From assembly GCA_023386955.1 (NCBI GenBank), contig JAEWIS010000048.1, positions 124,001 through 188,000 of the forward strand: a stretch of DNA of 64,000 bases, given 5' to 3'. Each line of letters opens with the position of its first letter. Positions within the stretch are counted from its first letter, which is position 1. Made by a program: the position numbers and the translations under genes. Below the pieces are notes generated by a model that worked only from the letters and a program-made list of their open reading frames with translations, was not told the DNA's origin and ran no database searches. This DNA comes from Bacillota bacterium (GTDB lineage: Bacteria; Bacillota; Bacilli; Paenibacillales; NBRC-103111). Positions 8,294 through 16,017 of this stretch are shown here, piece after piece.

Positions 8294-8338
8294 ATTGTAA
8301 CGAAAGTGGCCTAGCGCTGCCAATGAAAATCATTCTTA
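8294..8338 (-). promoter_or_regulatory. Promoter of the AraC gene with a Fur-box-like site
   Basis: On the minus strand, TTGGCA (8318-8323) and TACAAT (8294-8299) are 18 bp apart. Directly upstream, 8324-8338 reads TGAAAATCATTCTTA on the plus strand, close to the Fur 7-1-7 box TGATAATNATTATCA, with about three mismatches. Confidence 0.5.
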
Positions 8339-8346
8339 CCCCTTTT

Positions 8347-9123
8347 TTATCCGCGTCTTTTATAGCGCATCCGCCAATAGGCCAGCATCCATAGTCCGGC
8401 TGTAAGCACTATGGTAACGAACACATTCCAATACCAATGAACAGGCAAAGCACCAGCGGTGACGGTTATAACCGCCTTTTGGCTTAAACCGCTAGGCAGA
8501 AGCACCGCCAGCCGCGGATCGGGAATATTCGCCAGTATCAGCAGAATTGCCGGTATAAGAACCGTAAGCCCTGCCGCCTGAATTTGAGTATTGGCGATTG
8601 CACTAGCCGTCACACCCAGAGAAATCAGGAACAGGAACCAAAAGCTGTAGAGCAGCATGGCCTGGAGGTACAAGACCGTATCAACGGGACTGTAGTAAAT
8701 ATTCGTATAATAAACACCCGCCCATGAGCCGACAAAACAGCTGAACCACAAAAGTGCCATACTGGACATGTATTTGCTAGCCAGATATTGGCCGGTACGG
8801 ATCGGCTTGGAGAAAAGAATATCCAAGATTCCGCTTTTTTCTTCCTTTACAATACAACCCATTAAGGTGAGGGCAATCATCATAATGCCAAGTTGGTTCA
8901 ACTGGCCGAAAACTCCCGAAAAAATTTCGTTGCCAGTGGGGATTGGCACATTCGGGTCAAGGATCAGACCGCTGGTTTCCCCGATCATAAGGGGCAATAA
9001 CTTCATCGTTACAGGCTGCAGTATCCCGATGGCTATGAATACCAGCGGAAGCCAAATCAGCTTATATTCCCGCATCGCCTCCGTCCACTCTTTTTTCAAC
9101 AGGATGATGACTTGATTATTCAT
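8347..9123 (-). CDS. ABC-2 type transporter permease
   Basis: A 258-residue membrane protein with about six hydrophobic segments. The loop CIVKEEKSGILDILFSKPI after helix 2 is typical of ABC-2 permeases (NosY/NatB type). It pairs with the ATPase immediately upstream; the two genes overlap by 8 bp. A GTG three codons earlier is possible, but the ATG at 9123 is better placed behind GGTGGG. The exported substrate is unknown. Confidence 0.85.
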   Translation of the reverse strand: MNNQVIILLKKEWTEAMREYKLIWLPLVFIAIGILQPVTMKLLPLMIGETSGLILDPNVPIPTGNEIFSGVFGQLNQLGIMMIALTLMGCIVKEEKSGILDILFSKPIRTGQYLASKYMSSMALLWFSCFVGSWAGVYYTNIYYSPVDTVLYLQAMLLYSFWFLFLISLGVTASAIANTQIQAAGLTVLIPAILLILANIPDPRLAVLLPSGLSQKAVITVTAGALPVHWYWNVFVTIVLTAGLWMLAYWRMRYKRRG

Positions 9124-10042
9124 CTTTCCCACCCACTAACTGGATAAAATAGTCTTCCAGCGACAGCTTGCCCGCTTCTATTTTGCTAAACTCCACGTTA
9201 TACTCCAGCAGGCTGGACAAAATTCTCCGGACCCACGCCTCATCCGGCTCAAGGGCTTCCAATTGGACAGCATTGTCCCGGACATAGACACGGGCCATTT
9301 TTTGGACATGGTTGATCCAGGCTTGGTTTACCAGCCGGCATTCTATAAAGAGTGCATTGGTCTGTTTACTTTTTGTCCAATCGGAATAATAGAAATCCTC
9401 CAGCTTCTGGCCCATTCTCATGATGCAGAAACGGTTGCATATTTCCTGTGCGTCACCCAGAATGTGGGTGGAGAAAATAACCGTGGCCGATTGTTTAATT
9501 CCCCCGATGAGGTCCAGTACCTCCCGGCGGCCAATGGGGTCAAGGGCGGAAACCGGTTCATCCAAAATCACAAATTCCGGCCTGTGAATTATCGCTTGGG
9601 CAATTCCCAGCCGCTGCTTCATGCCGCCCGAAAAACCGCCAACCTTCCGTTTTCCGGATTCCGCTAATCCCACTGTGCCCAATACCTCCTGAACCCGGGC
9701 CTGGAGCGCCATTTTCTTCCCCCCGGACAATTGTCCATAGAAGGACAATACTTCTTCCGCCGTCATCCAGTCGTGAAACTGCGGATATTGCGGCAAGTAG
9801 CCGATCAATGCCCGCTGCTGCTCGATCCTTTTCCCGTTTATGCTTACACTGCCGCGACTTGCCTGGAGAATGCCGGATACCATTTTTAATAACGTGGTTT
9901 TCCCTGCACCGTTTGGACCAATCAGTCCGATGCAGTCTCCCCTCTGGATGGTTAATGTAAAATCCTCTACAGCCTTGCGGGTGCCAAAGGTTTTTGTTAA
10001 CCGCTCCAGTTCTACAAACGGTGCGTTATATGTTTGTGTCAT
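9116..10042 (-). CDS. ABC transporter ATP-binding protein
   Basis: A 308-residue nucleotide-binding subunit. Walker A GPNGAGKTT is at 42-50, signature FSGGMKQ at 137-143, and Walker B with catalytic Glu (VILDEP) at 158-163. The ~90-residue C-terminal extension is typical of ABC-2 exporter ATPases. It is encoded between a small membrane protein (17-bp overlap) and its permease (8-bp overlap), so the three form a tight operon. Confidence 0.9.
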   Translation of the reverse strand: MTQTYNAPFVELERLTKTFGTRKAVEDFTLTIQRGDCIGLIGPNGAGKTTLLKMVSGILQASRGSVSINGKRIEQQRALIGYLPQYPQFHDWMTAEEVLSFYGQLSGGKKMALQARVQEVLGTVGLAESGKRKVGGFSGGMKQRLGIAQAIIHRPEFVILDEPVSALDPIGRREVLDLIGGIKQSATVIFSTHILGDAQEICNRFCIMRMGQKLEDFYYSDWTKSKQTNALFIECRLVNQAWINHVQKMARVYVRDNAVQLEALEPDEAWVRRILSSLLEYNVEFSKIEAGKLSLEDYFIQLVGGKDE

Positions 10043-10262
10043 GTGGGCTTCTCCTGCCTAAGAGCAAATAAAGGACAGGTCCGATGGGAGTAATGAGCAG
10101 CGCTATCAAAATCCATAACAGCCTCTGTCTTCGTTCCTTCCAGTTTCTGACCATATCCAGAATCACAATACACACCAAAACCATCTGAATCACAAACAAC
10201 GGTGCAATAACGGCCGCCAAATCGGGAGAAATAGAGAATAATTCCGCAAGCTTTTCCGTCAT
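10026..10262 (-). CDS. Small PLDc_N-like membrane protein
   Basis: A 78-residue protein with two hydrophobic helices (about 14-38 and 48-68). The spacing VILDMVRNWKERRQRLLW then PIGPVLYLLLGRR matches the phospholipase-D N-terminal (PLDc_N) family of small membrane proteins, which often accompany ABC-2 exporters or form part of bacteriocin-immunity-like operons. The ATG at 10262 follows GAGAAGGAAA. It is the first gene of the exporter operon and lies 31 bp after a 26-bp palindrome. Function unproven. Confidence 0.72.
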   Translation of the reverse strand: MTEKLAELFSISPDLAAVIAPLFVIQMVLVCIVILDMVRNWKERRQRLLWILIALLITPIGPVLYLLLGRRSPHDTNI

Positions 10263-10293
10263 GTTTCCTTCTCCCTTCTCAATCCCTTTTATG

Positions 10294-10319
10294 TTTAGAT
10301 ATTTAATTAAATATCTAAA
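10294..10319. promoter_or_regulatory. 26-bp perfect palindrome, probable operator
   Basis: The left half reads TTTAGATATTTAA and the right half is its exact reverse complement. It sits 31 bp upstream of the first gene of the ABC exporter operon. Such AT-rich palindromes are typical of ArsR/SdpR-type or similar winged-helix repressors. No such regulator is encoded nearby. Confidence 0.65.
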
Positions 10320-10414
10320 TAAAGATGTGCAAAACTCTCCCTCCTTGTCTGCCCGCAGCCGCGGCACGGCTGCAGGTCTTCTGAGCAAAGGGGAGAGCGG
10401 ACAGTGCTGCGGAC

Positions 10415-12118
10415 TTATTCCGCCAGCTTCTTCACCCAATTAGCCACATCCTCAACCAGAGAAGCGGCCACATTGGAGGGCTGGCCGTATTCCATGCCGA
10501 TGGATATGGAGCCATACTCGGACAGCAGATGGTTGACGGAGGGGTAAGAGGTGAAGGTTACATTGCTGCGTTCCTTCAGCGCTTCCTTCCAGCCCTCATA
10601 TTGTTTCATGCTGACCTGCCAGTCATTCTCTCCTTGAGTGATGAACATGGGAGTGGACTGGGTTTTGGCCAGCTCCCCCGGCTGATATTCCCGCTGCTCA
10701 ATCCACCAGTACGGGTCTCCCCAAGGAAATTGCTCCGGCAAATGATCCACGGAATAAACCGGGTCGTTGATGATGTCCACCATACGCTTATAAGCGGCTA
10801 CCGCCCCCTCCTGCCGGGCGACCAATTCTGCAGGCTGGCCTGTTTCCTTCAGGAGCTGGAGAGCCACCTCCTGCTGCTCCACGAGGACCTCGTTCATATT
10901 CCCGCTGGGCGCAGACAGCAGCACCGCTCCCTTGACGGAAGCGCCCGCTGGCTTCTCCAGCATCAGCGGCAGCGCGTAACCGCCTTGGCTGTGTCCGGCG
11001 ATGAAGATGTTGTCGGGGTCAATTTCCTTCAGGGTTTTGGCCAGCTCCACCGCCCGCAGGGCATCCGCCACGGTCTCGTCCTCCAGGGAGAACCGGGAAC
11101 CGTCGGCCATTACCTTCAGGGAATGTTCGGCCGTAACCTTGTCGTACCGCAGCACGGCGATCCCTTGGGCGGCCAGCCCGGAGGCCAGATCCCGGAACGG
11201 CTTGGCGCCGCCGATGGTTTCATCCCGGTCATTGGGGCCTGAGCCGTGAACCAGAATCACCAGCGGGAAGGGGCCTTCCCCCTTGGGAAGAGTCAGTGCT
11301 CCCGGAAGGGCAAACTCCCCTTCCCCTACTACAATTTCACGTTCTGTGTACAAATTGGGGTTATCATAAGAAGCAGGCTGATGGGTGGAGGCCGCAGGGG
11401 CATTGGCAAGATCATCCACTCTCCCCTGTTTGTCAAAACGGAGCACCAGCGCAATCCGTCCCGGCGGAATATCCAGCTCATAATCCAATACCACATTGGA
11501 ATGGACACCGTTTACTTCGGTTTTGGTACCCACCAGCTTGGGATGAGCGACGGCCAGACCCTGGAATTCGGCCAAAGTCCCTGCTACAGTTTTGGCACCG
11601 AGGGCCTTCATCAGCGCGGGGGAGGAGCCGGCCGCCAGTTGTTCCCTGTTACCGTTAAGAAGATGATAGACATAGGCGGTTGCCTTCAGTGTCAAATCAT
11701 CCTGGGCCACAGGCAACTGCCCGCTCCCATCCAATGCCAGCCCGGCGAATTGCTCCAATGCAGCAACAGGAAGCACCGTTTGTTCATCCACCAAACGGAC
11801 TGGTGCACCAAGATGGATTTTTGCGCCGTTTAGCTCCGCTTCCGCAGAGTCAATCCATACCTTCAATACCGCGGAGCCCCTTGAGGCCGTGACACTACGC
11901 TCCTCCCCGTTCCATTCCACACGTGCGCCCAACAGCTCCGCCCCCTGACGCAGGGGAACCAATGCAGCTTGCTCCTGCGGGGAGGCGGAGACGGGAGCGG
12001 ATTGGCTTCCTGCCGGTGAGAGTGCAGGAGCATTAGCTGCGGCCATGGCACCTACAGGCATGGATAAGCTTGAGGTGACCAGCAGGGATAAGGATAAAAG
12101 TGCGGCTTGCTTTTTCAA
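10415..12118 (-). CDS. Secreted alpha/beta hydrolase with copper-amine-oxidase-like N-terminal domain
   Basis: A 567-residue exported protein. A signal peptide (KKQAALLSLSLLVTSSLSM, cut near AAA) is followed by a copper-amine-oxidase N-like domain (about 50-120), common in Paenibacillus surface proteins. A DUF3887-like segment follows, then an alpha/beta hydrolase from about residue 260 with HGSGPNDRDE and nucleophile GHSQGG. A late Asp (GENDW) and His (SVNHLL) could complete the triad. The start is TTG at 12118 behind GGAAGG. Substrate unknown; an esterase is likely. Confidence 0.82.
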   Translation of the reverse strand: MKKQAALLSLSLLVTSSLSMPVGAMAAANAPALSPAGSQSAPVSASPQEQAALVPLRQGAELLGARVEWNGEERSVTASRGSAVLKVWIDSAEAELNGAKIHLGAPVRLVDEQTVLPVAALEQFAGLALDGSGQLPVAQDDLTLKATAYVYHLLNGNREQLAAGSSPALMKALGAKTVAGTLAEFQGLAVAHPKLVGTKTEVNGVHSNVVLDYELDIPPGRIALVLRFDKQGRVDDLANAPAASTHQPASYDNPNLYTEREIVVGEGEFALPGALTLPKGEGPFPLVILVHGSGPNDRDETIGGAKPFRDLASGLAAQGIAVLRYDKVTAEHSLKVMADGSRFSLEDETVADALRAVELAKTLKEIDPDNIFIAGHSQGGYALPLMLEKPAGASVKGAVLLSAPSGNMNEVLVEQQEVALQLLKETGQPAELVARQEGAVAAYKRMVDIINDPVYSVDHLPEQFPWGDPYWWIEQREYQPGELAKTQSTPMFITQGENDWQVSMKQYEGWKEALKERSNVTFTSYPSVNHLLSEYGSISIGMEYGQPSNVAASLVEDVANWVKKLAE

Positions 12119-12145
12119 CCTTCATCAGTCCTTCCGGATTTTATA

Positions 12146-12177
12146 ATTAGATAATTACCTAAATGTTTAATTAAACA
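12146..12177. promoter_or_regulatory. Operator-like inverted repeats upstream of the secreted hydrolase
   Basis: The stretch contains TTAGATAATTACCTAAA and the perfect palindrome TGTTTAATTAAACA (12164-12177). Both share the TTAGATA and TTTAATTAAA cores of the 26-bp palindrome near 10.3 kb, which suggests a common repressor. Confidence 0.5.
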
Positions 12178-12227
12178 ATAATACGGATCCCCCCGTTTGT
12201 CAAACCGCCATGTGTTTTTTCCGGGAA

Positions 12228-12689
12228 TTACCGGAGCGTACGGTGGTAGGTTTGCAGGCTGACAGCAATATGTGCAGCACCGAAGATCAGACCGGCGGCC
12301 AGCAACGGAATCGCGTGAAGAAGAACCGATGCCAGAAGAAAATATACCGACGGGAACACGGCCAGCGGTACAGGTATCCCCCATAATGGAGTGAATAACC
12401 GGGCGAAATCTCTGCCGCACCGGTAATACACCATCCAGACTGCATAATACAGCAAGAGACATACAGCCATCCCCGCGAGAGCGGCGGCTTCGTACCCATG
12501 GCTGAGGCGGACCGGATAAAACAGAGGCAGCACAATCGTGCCCACCCGTCCGGCAGTCTCCGCAGCGGCCAAAACCGGGTGAACCCGGCTTCCGTCGGGG
12601 GCCGGAACATTCCGGGGAGACAAAAACATAAAACTCACACTGGGAAGCATAACCAAAACCGGTATAATGAAACTGGAGATATGAAGCAT
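12228..12689 (-). CDS. Hypothetical four- to five-helix membrane protein
   Basis: A 153-residue hydrophobic protein with helices near 5-23, 45-60, 68-88, 103-120 and 122-145. I do not recognise a family. The ATG at 12689 has GGAGGC eight bases upstream, which supports a real gene. It is divergent from the flavoprotein gene on the right and reads toward the secreted hydrolase. No catalytic motif is visible. Confidence 0.65.
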   Translation of the reverse strand: MLHISSFIIPVLVMLPSVSFMFLSPRNVPAPDGSRVHPVLAAAETAGRVGTIVLPLFYPVRLSHGYEAAALAGMAVCLLLYYAVWMVYYRCGRDFARLFTPLWGIPVPLAVFPSVYFLLASVLLHAIPLLAAGLIFGAAHIAVSLQTYHRTLR

Positions 12690-12744
12690 GTGTCTGCCTC
12701 CGCTTTAATCATGTTATCCATCCGGATCAAGGGGGTCTGCTCTT

Positions 12745-13368
12745 ATGAGAAGAGAAGAATTTGATGTTCTAAGCCGTGAGGAAATCGACGCCTTTTTGAC
12801 GGAGGCCTCCTTCGGCTTCCTCGGGGTAATGGGTTCCGACGGGTGGCCTCACATGAAGCCGTTGAATTATGCCTACACCTGCGGAGCCATCTATTTCCAC
12901 GGTTCGGCCAAGGGGGAGAAAATGGACGACCTTGCCCGGACCCGCCAGGTCACCTTCGCGGTAGCCAAGGAGTATGCCATTATCCCGTCCACCTTCAGCG
13001 ATTCGCCTGTGGCTTGCCCCGCAACCGCCTTCTTCAAGTCCGTCCATATTAAAGGATTGGCCGATGTGGTTACGGACCCCGCAGAGAAGGCTTCTGCCTT
13101 AACTGCCCTGATGGAAAAGCTGCAGCCGGAAGGCGGGTATGCCCCCATCGATCCCGAGGATGCCCGCTACAAGCAGATGCTGAAGGCGGTAGCAGTCGTG
13201 CGCGTATCCATAGAGGAGATCACCGCCAAATTCAAATTTGGCCAAAATCTCTCTGAAGCCCGCAGAGAGATCATCATCAGCCGCCTGGAGGAGCGGGGCA
13301 GGCCTGACGACGCTGCTACGGCCGGACTGATGCGAGCCTACGCTCCAAGCTCCGGGACGGAGGAATAA
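12745..13368 (+). CDS. Pyridoxamine 5'-phosphate oxidase-family (split-barrel) flavoprotein
   Basis: A 207-residue protein of the FMN-binding split-barrel fold. The segment FLTEASFGFLGVMGSDGWP, then PLNYAYTCGAIYFHGSAKG, and a later FFKSVHIKGLADVV follow the pattern of NimA-like members of the PNPOx family. Such proteins reduce nitro compounds or bind flavin or heme. The ATG follows AAGGGGGTC. It stands alone and ends at a strong terminator. Confidence 0.82.
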   Translation: MRREEFDVLSREEIDAFLTEASFGFLGVMGSDGWPHMKPLNYAYTCGAIYFHGSAKGEKMDDLARTRQVTFAVAKEYAIIPSTFSDSPVACPATAFFKSVHIKGLADVVTDPAEKASALTALMEKLQPEGGYAPIDPEDARYKQMLKAVAVVRVSIEEITAKFKFGQNLSEARREIIISRLEERGRPDDAATAGLMRAYAPSSGTEE

Positions 13369-13380
13369 ATAAACACGTCA

Positions 13381-13443
13381 AAAAAGCCCGAAGCGAATCA
13401 GGAGCTCCGTCAGACAGCCCCCTTAAGCGCTTCGGGCTTTTAA
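13381..13443. terminator. Bidirectional terminator
   Basis: AAAAGCCCGAAGCG pairs with CGCTTCGGGCTTTT around a 30-base centre, with A- and T-runs on the two sides. It lies between converging genes, the split-barrel flavoprotein (+) and the aldose epimerase (-). Confidence 0.8.
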
Positions 13444-13445
13444 TT

Positions 13446-14441
13446 TTATTTCACATAAAGCCGCGCCCGTTCCTCCCAAATTTCCCCGGGCTCCAGCCCG
13501 AACAGGCCGATTTCCTCGGCAGGAAGGCCGGTGTTGGGCGCATTCACCAGATTAATCTGTGGTTCGGGACAGAAGAAGCCTTCCCGGGCTCCGTTGTTAT
13601 AAAGCATCCATTGCTTGTAGGAGGTCCCTGCGTCGTACACCAGGGTGATGCCTTCTTTTTTGTCTGTCAGCTCCATGAAGTTGCGGCCATTCTGGGGTTT
13701 GACCGTATAGTGGTTGTCCAGCGGAATGGCAAAGGGGTTCACGCCTTCTCCCTGCAGAGCGGTTTCCTCCGCCGACAGGGGAAGCTTACCGCCTGTGGGC
13801 AGCGTGCGGCCGGACATTTCCCAGCGTTCGCCGATGGTGACCTTCACCAGATAATCCGCCGCTGCGCTATCCGGTGCAAAAGGCACACTCACTGCTGTAT
13901 GGAAAGCCAGAAGACAAGGCATGGATACGTCCCCGTCATTGCGGATAAACAGATGCTGCGCCAAGCCGCCTTCCGCGCTGAGGGAATAAGTCAGCCGGAT
14001 AGTGAAATCAAAGGGCAGATACTGGTGAACGGGATGGCCCTCACGCACCTGAACGGCTACCGTTACAACGCTTTCAGTGCCGTGTACACCGATATGCTCC
14101 ACTGTCCAGGGAATGGTATGGACAAAACCGTGGATATGGTTATTGTCTCTGGGGCTATTGACCGGAAGCTGATATGTCTTGCCGTTCCACGGGAACTTGC
14201 CGTCCTCGTAGCGGTTGGGCGGGAACAATACGGGAATCCCGTAAATGGCCGGATGGGCTTTGAAATCCTCCATGCCGCCTTCCGCCGGCTCATGCAGGAA
14301 CCGGTACCCCTTCTCCGCGTCCCGGAACGCCACCAGATTGCCGCCATATTCAGGCAGAATCGCCGCTTCATATTTGCCGGCCTTTAACCAGACCGCTGTT
14401 TCGCCTTGAAATTCGCCTGCCTTCGCTTCATAAACGGACAT
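13446..14441 (-). CDS. Aldose 1-epimerase (mutarotase) family protein
   Basis: A 331-residue sugar mutarotase of the GalM/YihR superfamily. NNHIHGFVHTIPW carries the first conserved His, a second lies in LAFHTAVSVPF, and a catalytic Glu in FFCPEPQINLVNAP. PVLFPPNRYEDG is the family's substrate-loop motif. It interconverts alpha and beta anomers of hexoses and may serve the uronate or sugar catabolism encoded nearby (kduI is next but 490 bp away). Confidence 0.87.
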   Translation of the reverse strand: MSVYEAKAGEFQGETAVWLKAGKYEAAILPEYGGNLVAFRDAEKGYRFLHEPAEGGMEDFKAHPAIYGIPVLFPPNRYEDGKFPWNGKTYQLPVNSPRDNNHIHGFVHTIPWTVEHIGVHGTESVVTVAVQVREGHPVHQYLPFDFTIRLTYSLSAEGGLAQHLFIRNDGDVSMPCLLAFHTAVSVPFAPDSAAADYLVKVTIGERWEMSGRTLPTGGKLPLSAEETALQGEGVNPFAIPLDNHYTVKPQNGRNFMELTDKKEGITLVYDAGTSYKQWMLYNNGAREGFFCPEPQINLVNAPNTGLPAEEIGLFGLEPGEIWEERARLYVK

Positions 14442-14604
14442 GTACAGGTCTCCTGTTCGTTTTGGATTGATACGCTTTCACATCTTTCTCCCAAAGGATA
14501 CCATTCCGGTGCTCCAAGTCAAGGGGAAATCTGCTTCGTGGGCACCTATCGGCCAAATGCGATGATCAGCTTGCCGGGAGCTGCGGTGCTAATACAAGTT
14601 CAAG

Positions 14605-14795
14605 CTGTAACGGAACCAGGAGACTCTTAGCCGCTAAATTCGGCCCTTTCAAATCTGTAATGGAACTCACAAACCCTTAGAGTTCAAAATGTAACCGTAA
14701 TCTCTCTTTAGGTGACGCTAAGAGCCGCATAGTTCCCTTACATTTCAATTTGAGCCAAAATTCCTGGCTAAGGTCCGCTCCGTTCCGTTACTCCG
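14605..14795. repeat. Intergenic repeat array, family A (three direct, two inverted units)
   Basis: This 14442-14932 gap holds no gene. Units of about 27 bp resemble TGTAACGGAACTC...CTTAG: direct copies near 14607, 14655 and 14690, and inverted copies near 14718 and 14764. The same family occurs at 28.3-28.5 kb. Confidence 0.7.
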
Positions 14796-14932
14796 TCACA
14801 CTCCCCAGTTACTTCTTCATACTCGTCCGTCCGCACCTTCAAACCGATTCCCGTCGCAGCGCCCCAAAAGCAAACGGAGCCCTGCAGCCACAAGGGCCGC
14901 GGAGCTCCGCAGATATAGCAGTTTATTTCCGA

Positions 14933-15766
14933 TTACCGGATTTCGGTCATCGGTACGCCGTCCATGTCGTCGAACGCTTGGTTCTCGCCGGCCATGCCCC
15001 AGATGAAGGTATAAGCGGCAGTACCTACGCCGGAATGGATGGACCAGCTCGGGGAGATAACCGCTTCTTGGTTGCGCATGATGATGTGGCGGGTTTCGGT
15101 CGGTTGTCCCATCATGTGGAACACAACGCCGTTTTCCGGCATATCGAAGTACAGGTAAACTTCCATGCGGCGCTCATGGGTATGGCAAGGCATGGTGTTC
15201 CACATATTGCCCGGATCCAATTGAGTCAGGCCCATGACCAGCTGACAGCTTTGGATGCCCTTCTCGTGGATATATTGGTAGATAGTGCGCTCGTTGGAGG
15301 TTTCGATGGAGCCCAGGTGACGCGGGTTGGCATCCTTCTGAGCAGCCTTCACAGTCGGGTATTGCTTGTGGGCCGGAGTGGAGTTCAGGTAGAACTTGGC
15401 CGGATTAGCGGCATCCGCGCTTTCGAACAGCACTTCCTCTGCGCCAAGACCTACATACAGACAGTCCTTGTTGTCCAGCTCATATGCGGTGCCATCCACC
15501 TTAACGGTGCCCTTGGCGCCGATATTGATGATGCCCAGCTCGCGGCGGGCCAGGAAGAAGGGAGCACCCATGTCCTTGGCGTCGGCTTCCAGCTTGATGG
15601 CTTCCTTAACAGGTACGGCAGAGCCGGTAATAAAGCGGTCATTATGGCTGTAAACCAGCTTCAGCTCGCCCGGTACAAATAGGCTTTGAATCAGAAAATG
15701 GTGGCGCAGCTCTTCAGTATCGTACTTTTTCACGTCTTGGGGATGATTGGAGTAGCGGATTTCCAT
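14933..15766 (-). CDS. kduI: 5-dehydro-4-deoxy-D-glucuronate isomerase
   Basis: A 277-residue zinc cupin that converts 5-dehydro-4-deoxy-D-glucuronate to 3-deoxy-D-glycero-2,5-hexodiulosonate in the breakdown of pectin and glycosaminoglycan uronates. MPCHTHERRMEVYLYF holds the three clustered metal ligands (two His and a Glu), and SIHSGVG the fourth. The start has AAGGAGG twelve bases upstream. The usual partner kduD is absent here, but a GH88 that generates the precursor lies at 46.4 kb. A palindrome between this gene and the aminotransferase may be its operator. Confidence 0.95.
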   Translation of the reverse strand: MEIRYSNHPQDVKKYDTEELRHHFLIQSLFVPGELKLVYSHNDRFITGSAVPVKEAIKLEADAKDMGAPFFLARRELGIINIGAKGTVKVDGTAYELDNKDCLYVGLGAEEVLFESADAANPAKFYLNSTPAHKQYPTVKAAQKDANPRHLGSIETSNERTIYQYIHEKGIQSCQLVMGLTQLDPGNMWNTMPCHTHERRMEVYLYFDMPENGVVFHMMGQPTETRHIIMRNQEAVISPSWSIHSGVGTAAYTFIWGMAGENQAFDDMDGVPMTEIR

Positions 15767-15884
15767 AACAGCAATTCCTCCTTAGATATGGTCATTCAAA
15801 GGTCATACCGGTAAAACCGGCTGATTAACTTCATTCCGGTTTCAAACAGGTTCATTCATGTTCATTCAAACTTTCTATACGTTC

Positions 15885-15898
15885 ATATGGTACCATAT
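15885..15898. promoter_or_regulatory. 14-bp palindrome between kduI and the aminotransferase
   Basis: ATATGGTACCATAT is a perfect palindrome in the divergent intergenic region. Its TGGTACCA core resembles GntR/FadR-type uronate regulator sites such as UxuR (TGGTATACCA). Binding by such a regulator is inference. Confidence 0.45.
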
Positions 15899-15967
15899 TA
15901 CGAACGAAATTACCATATCACTTCATTTCTTCACATTTTCTTTAGGGTGACGGAAAGCGTAGGCTAG

Positions 15968-15976
15968 TGGTATAAT
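15968..15976 (+). promoter_or_regulatory. Extended -10 promoter for the aminotransferase
   Basis: TGGTATAAT at 15968-15976 is a consensus extended -10; the -35 region is weak. It lies about 42 bp upstream of the start codon. Confidence 0.6.
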
Positions 15977-16017
15977 ATTTGTCAATGTGTATACCAATTT
16001 GAGGAAGGATGACCCCC

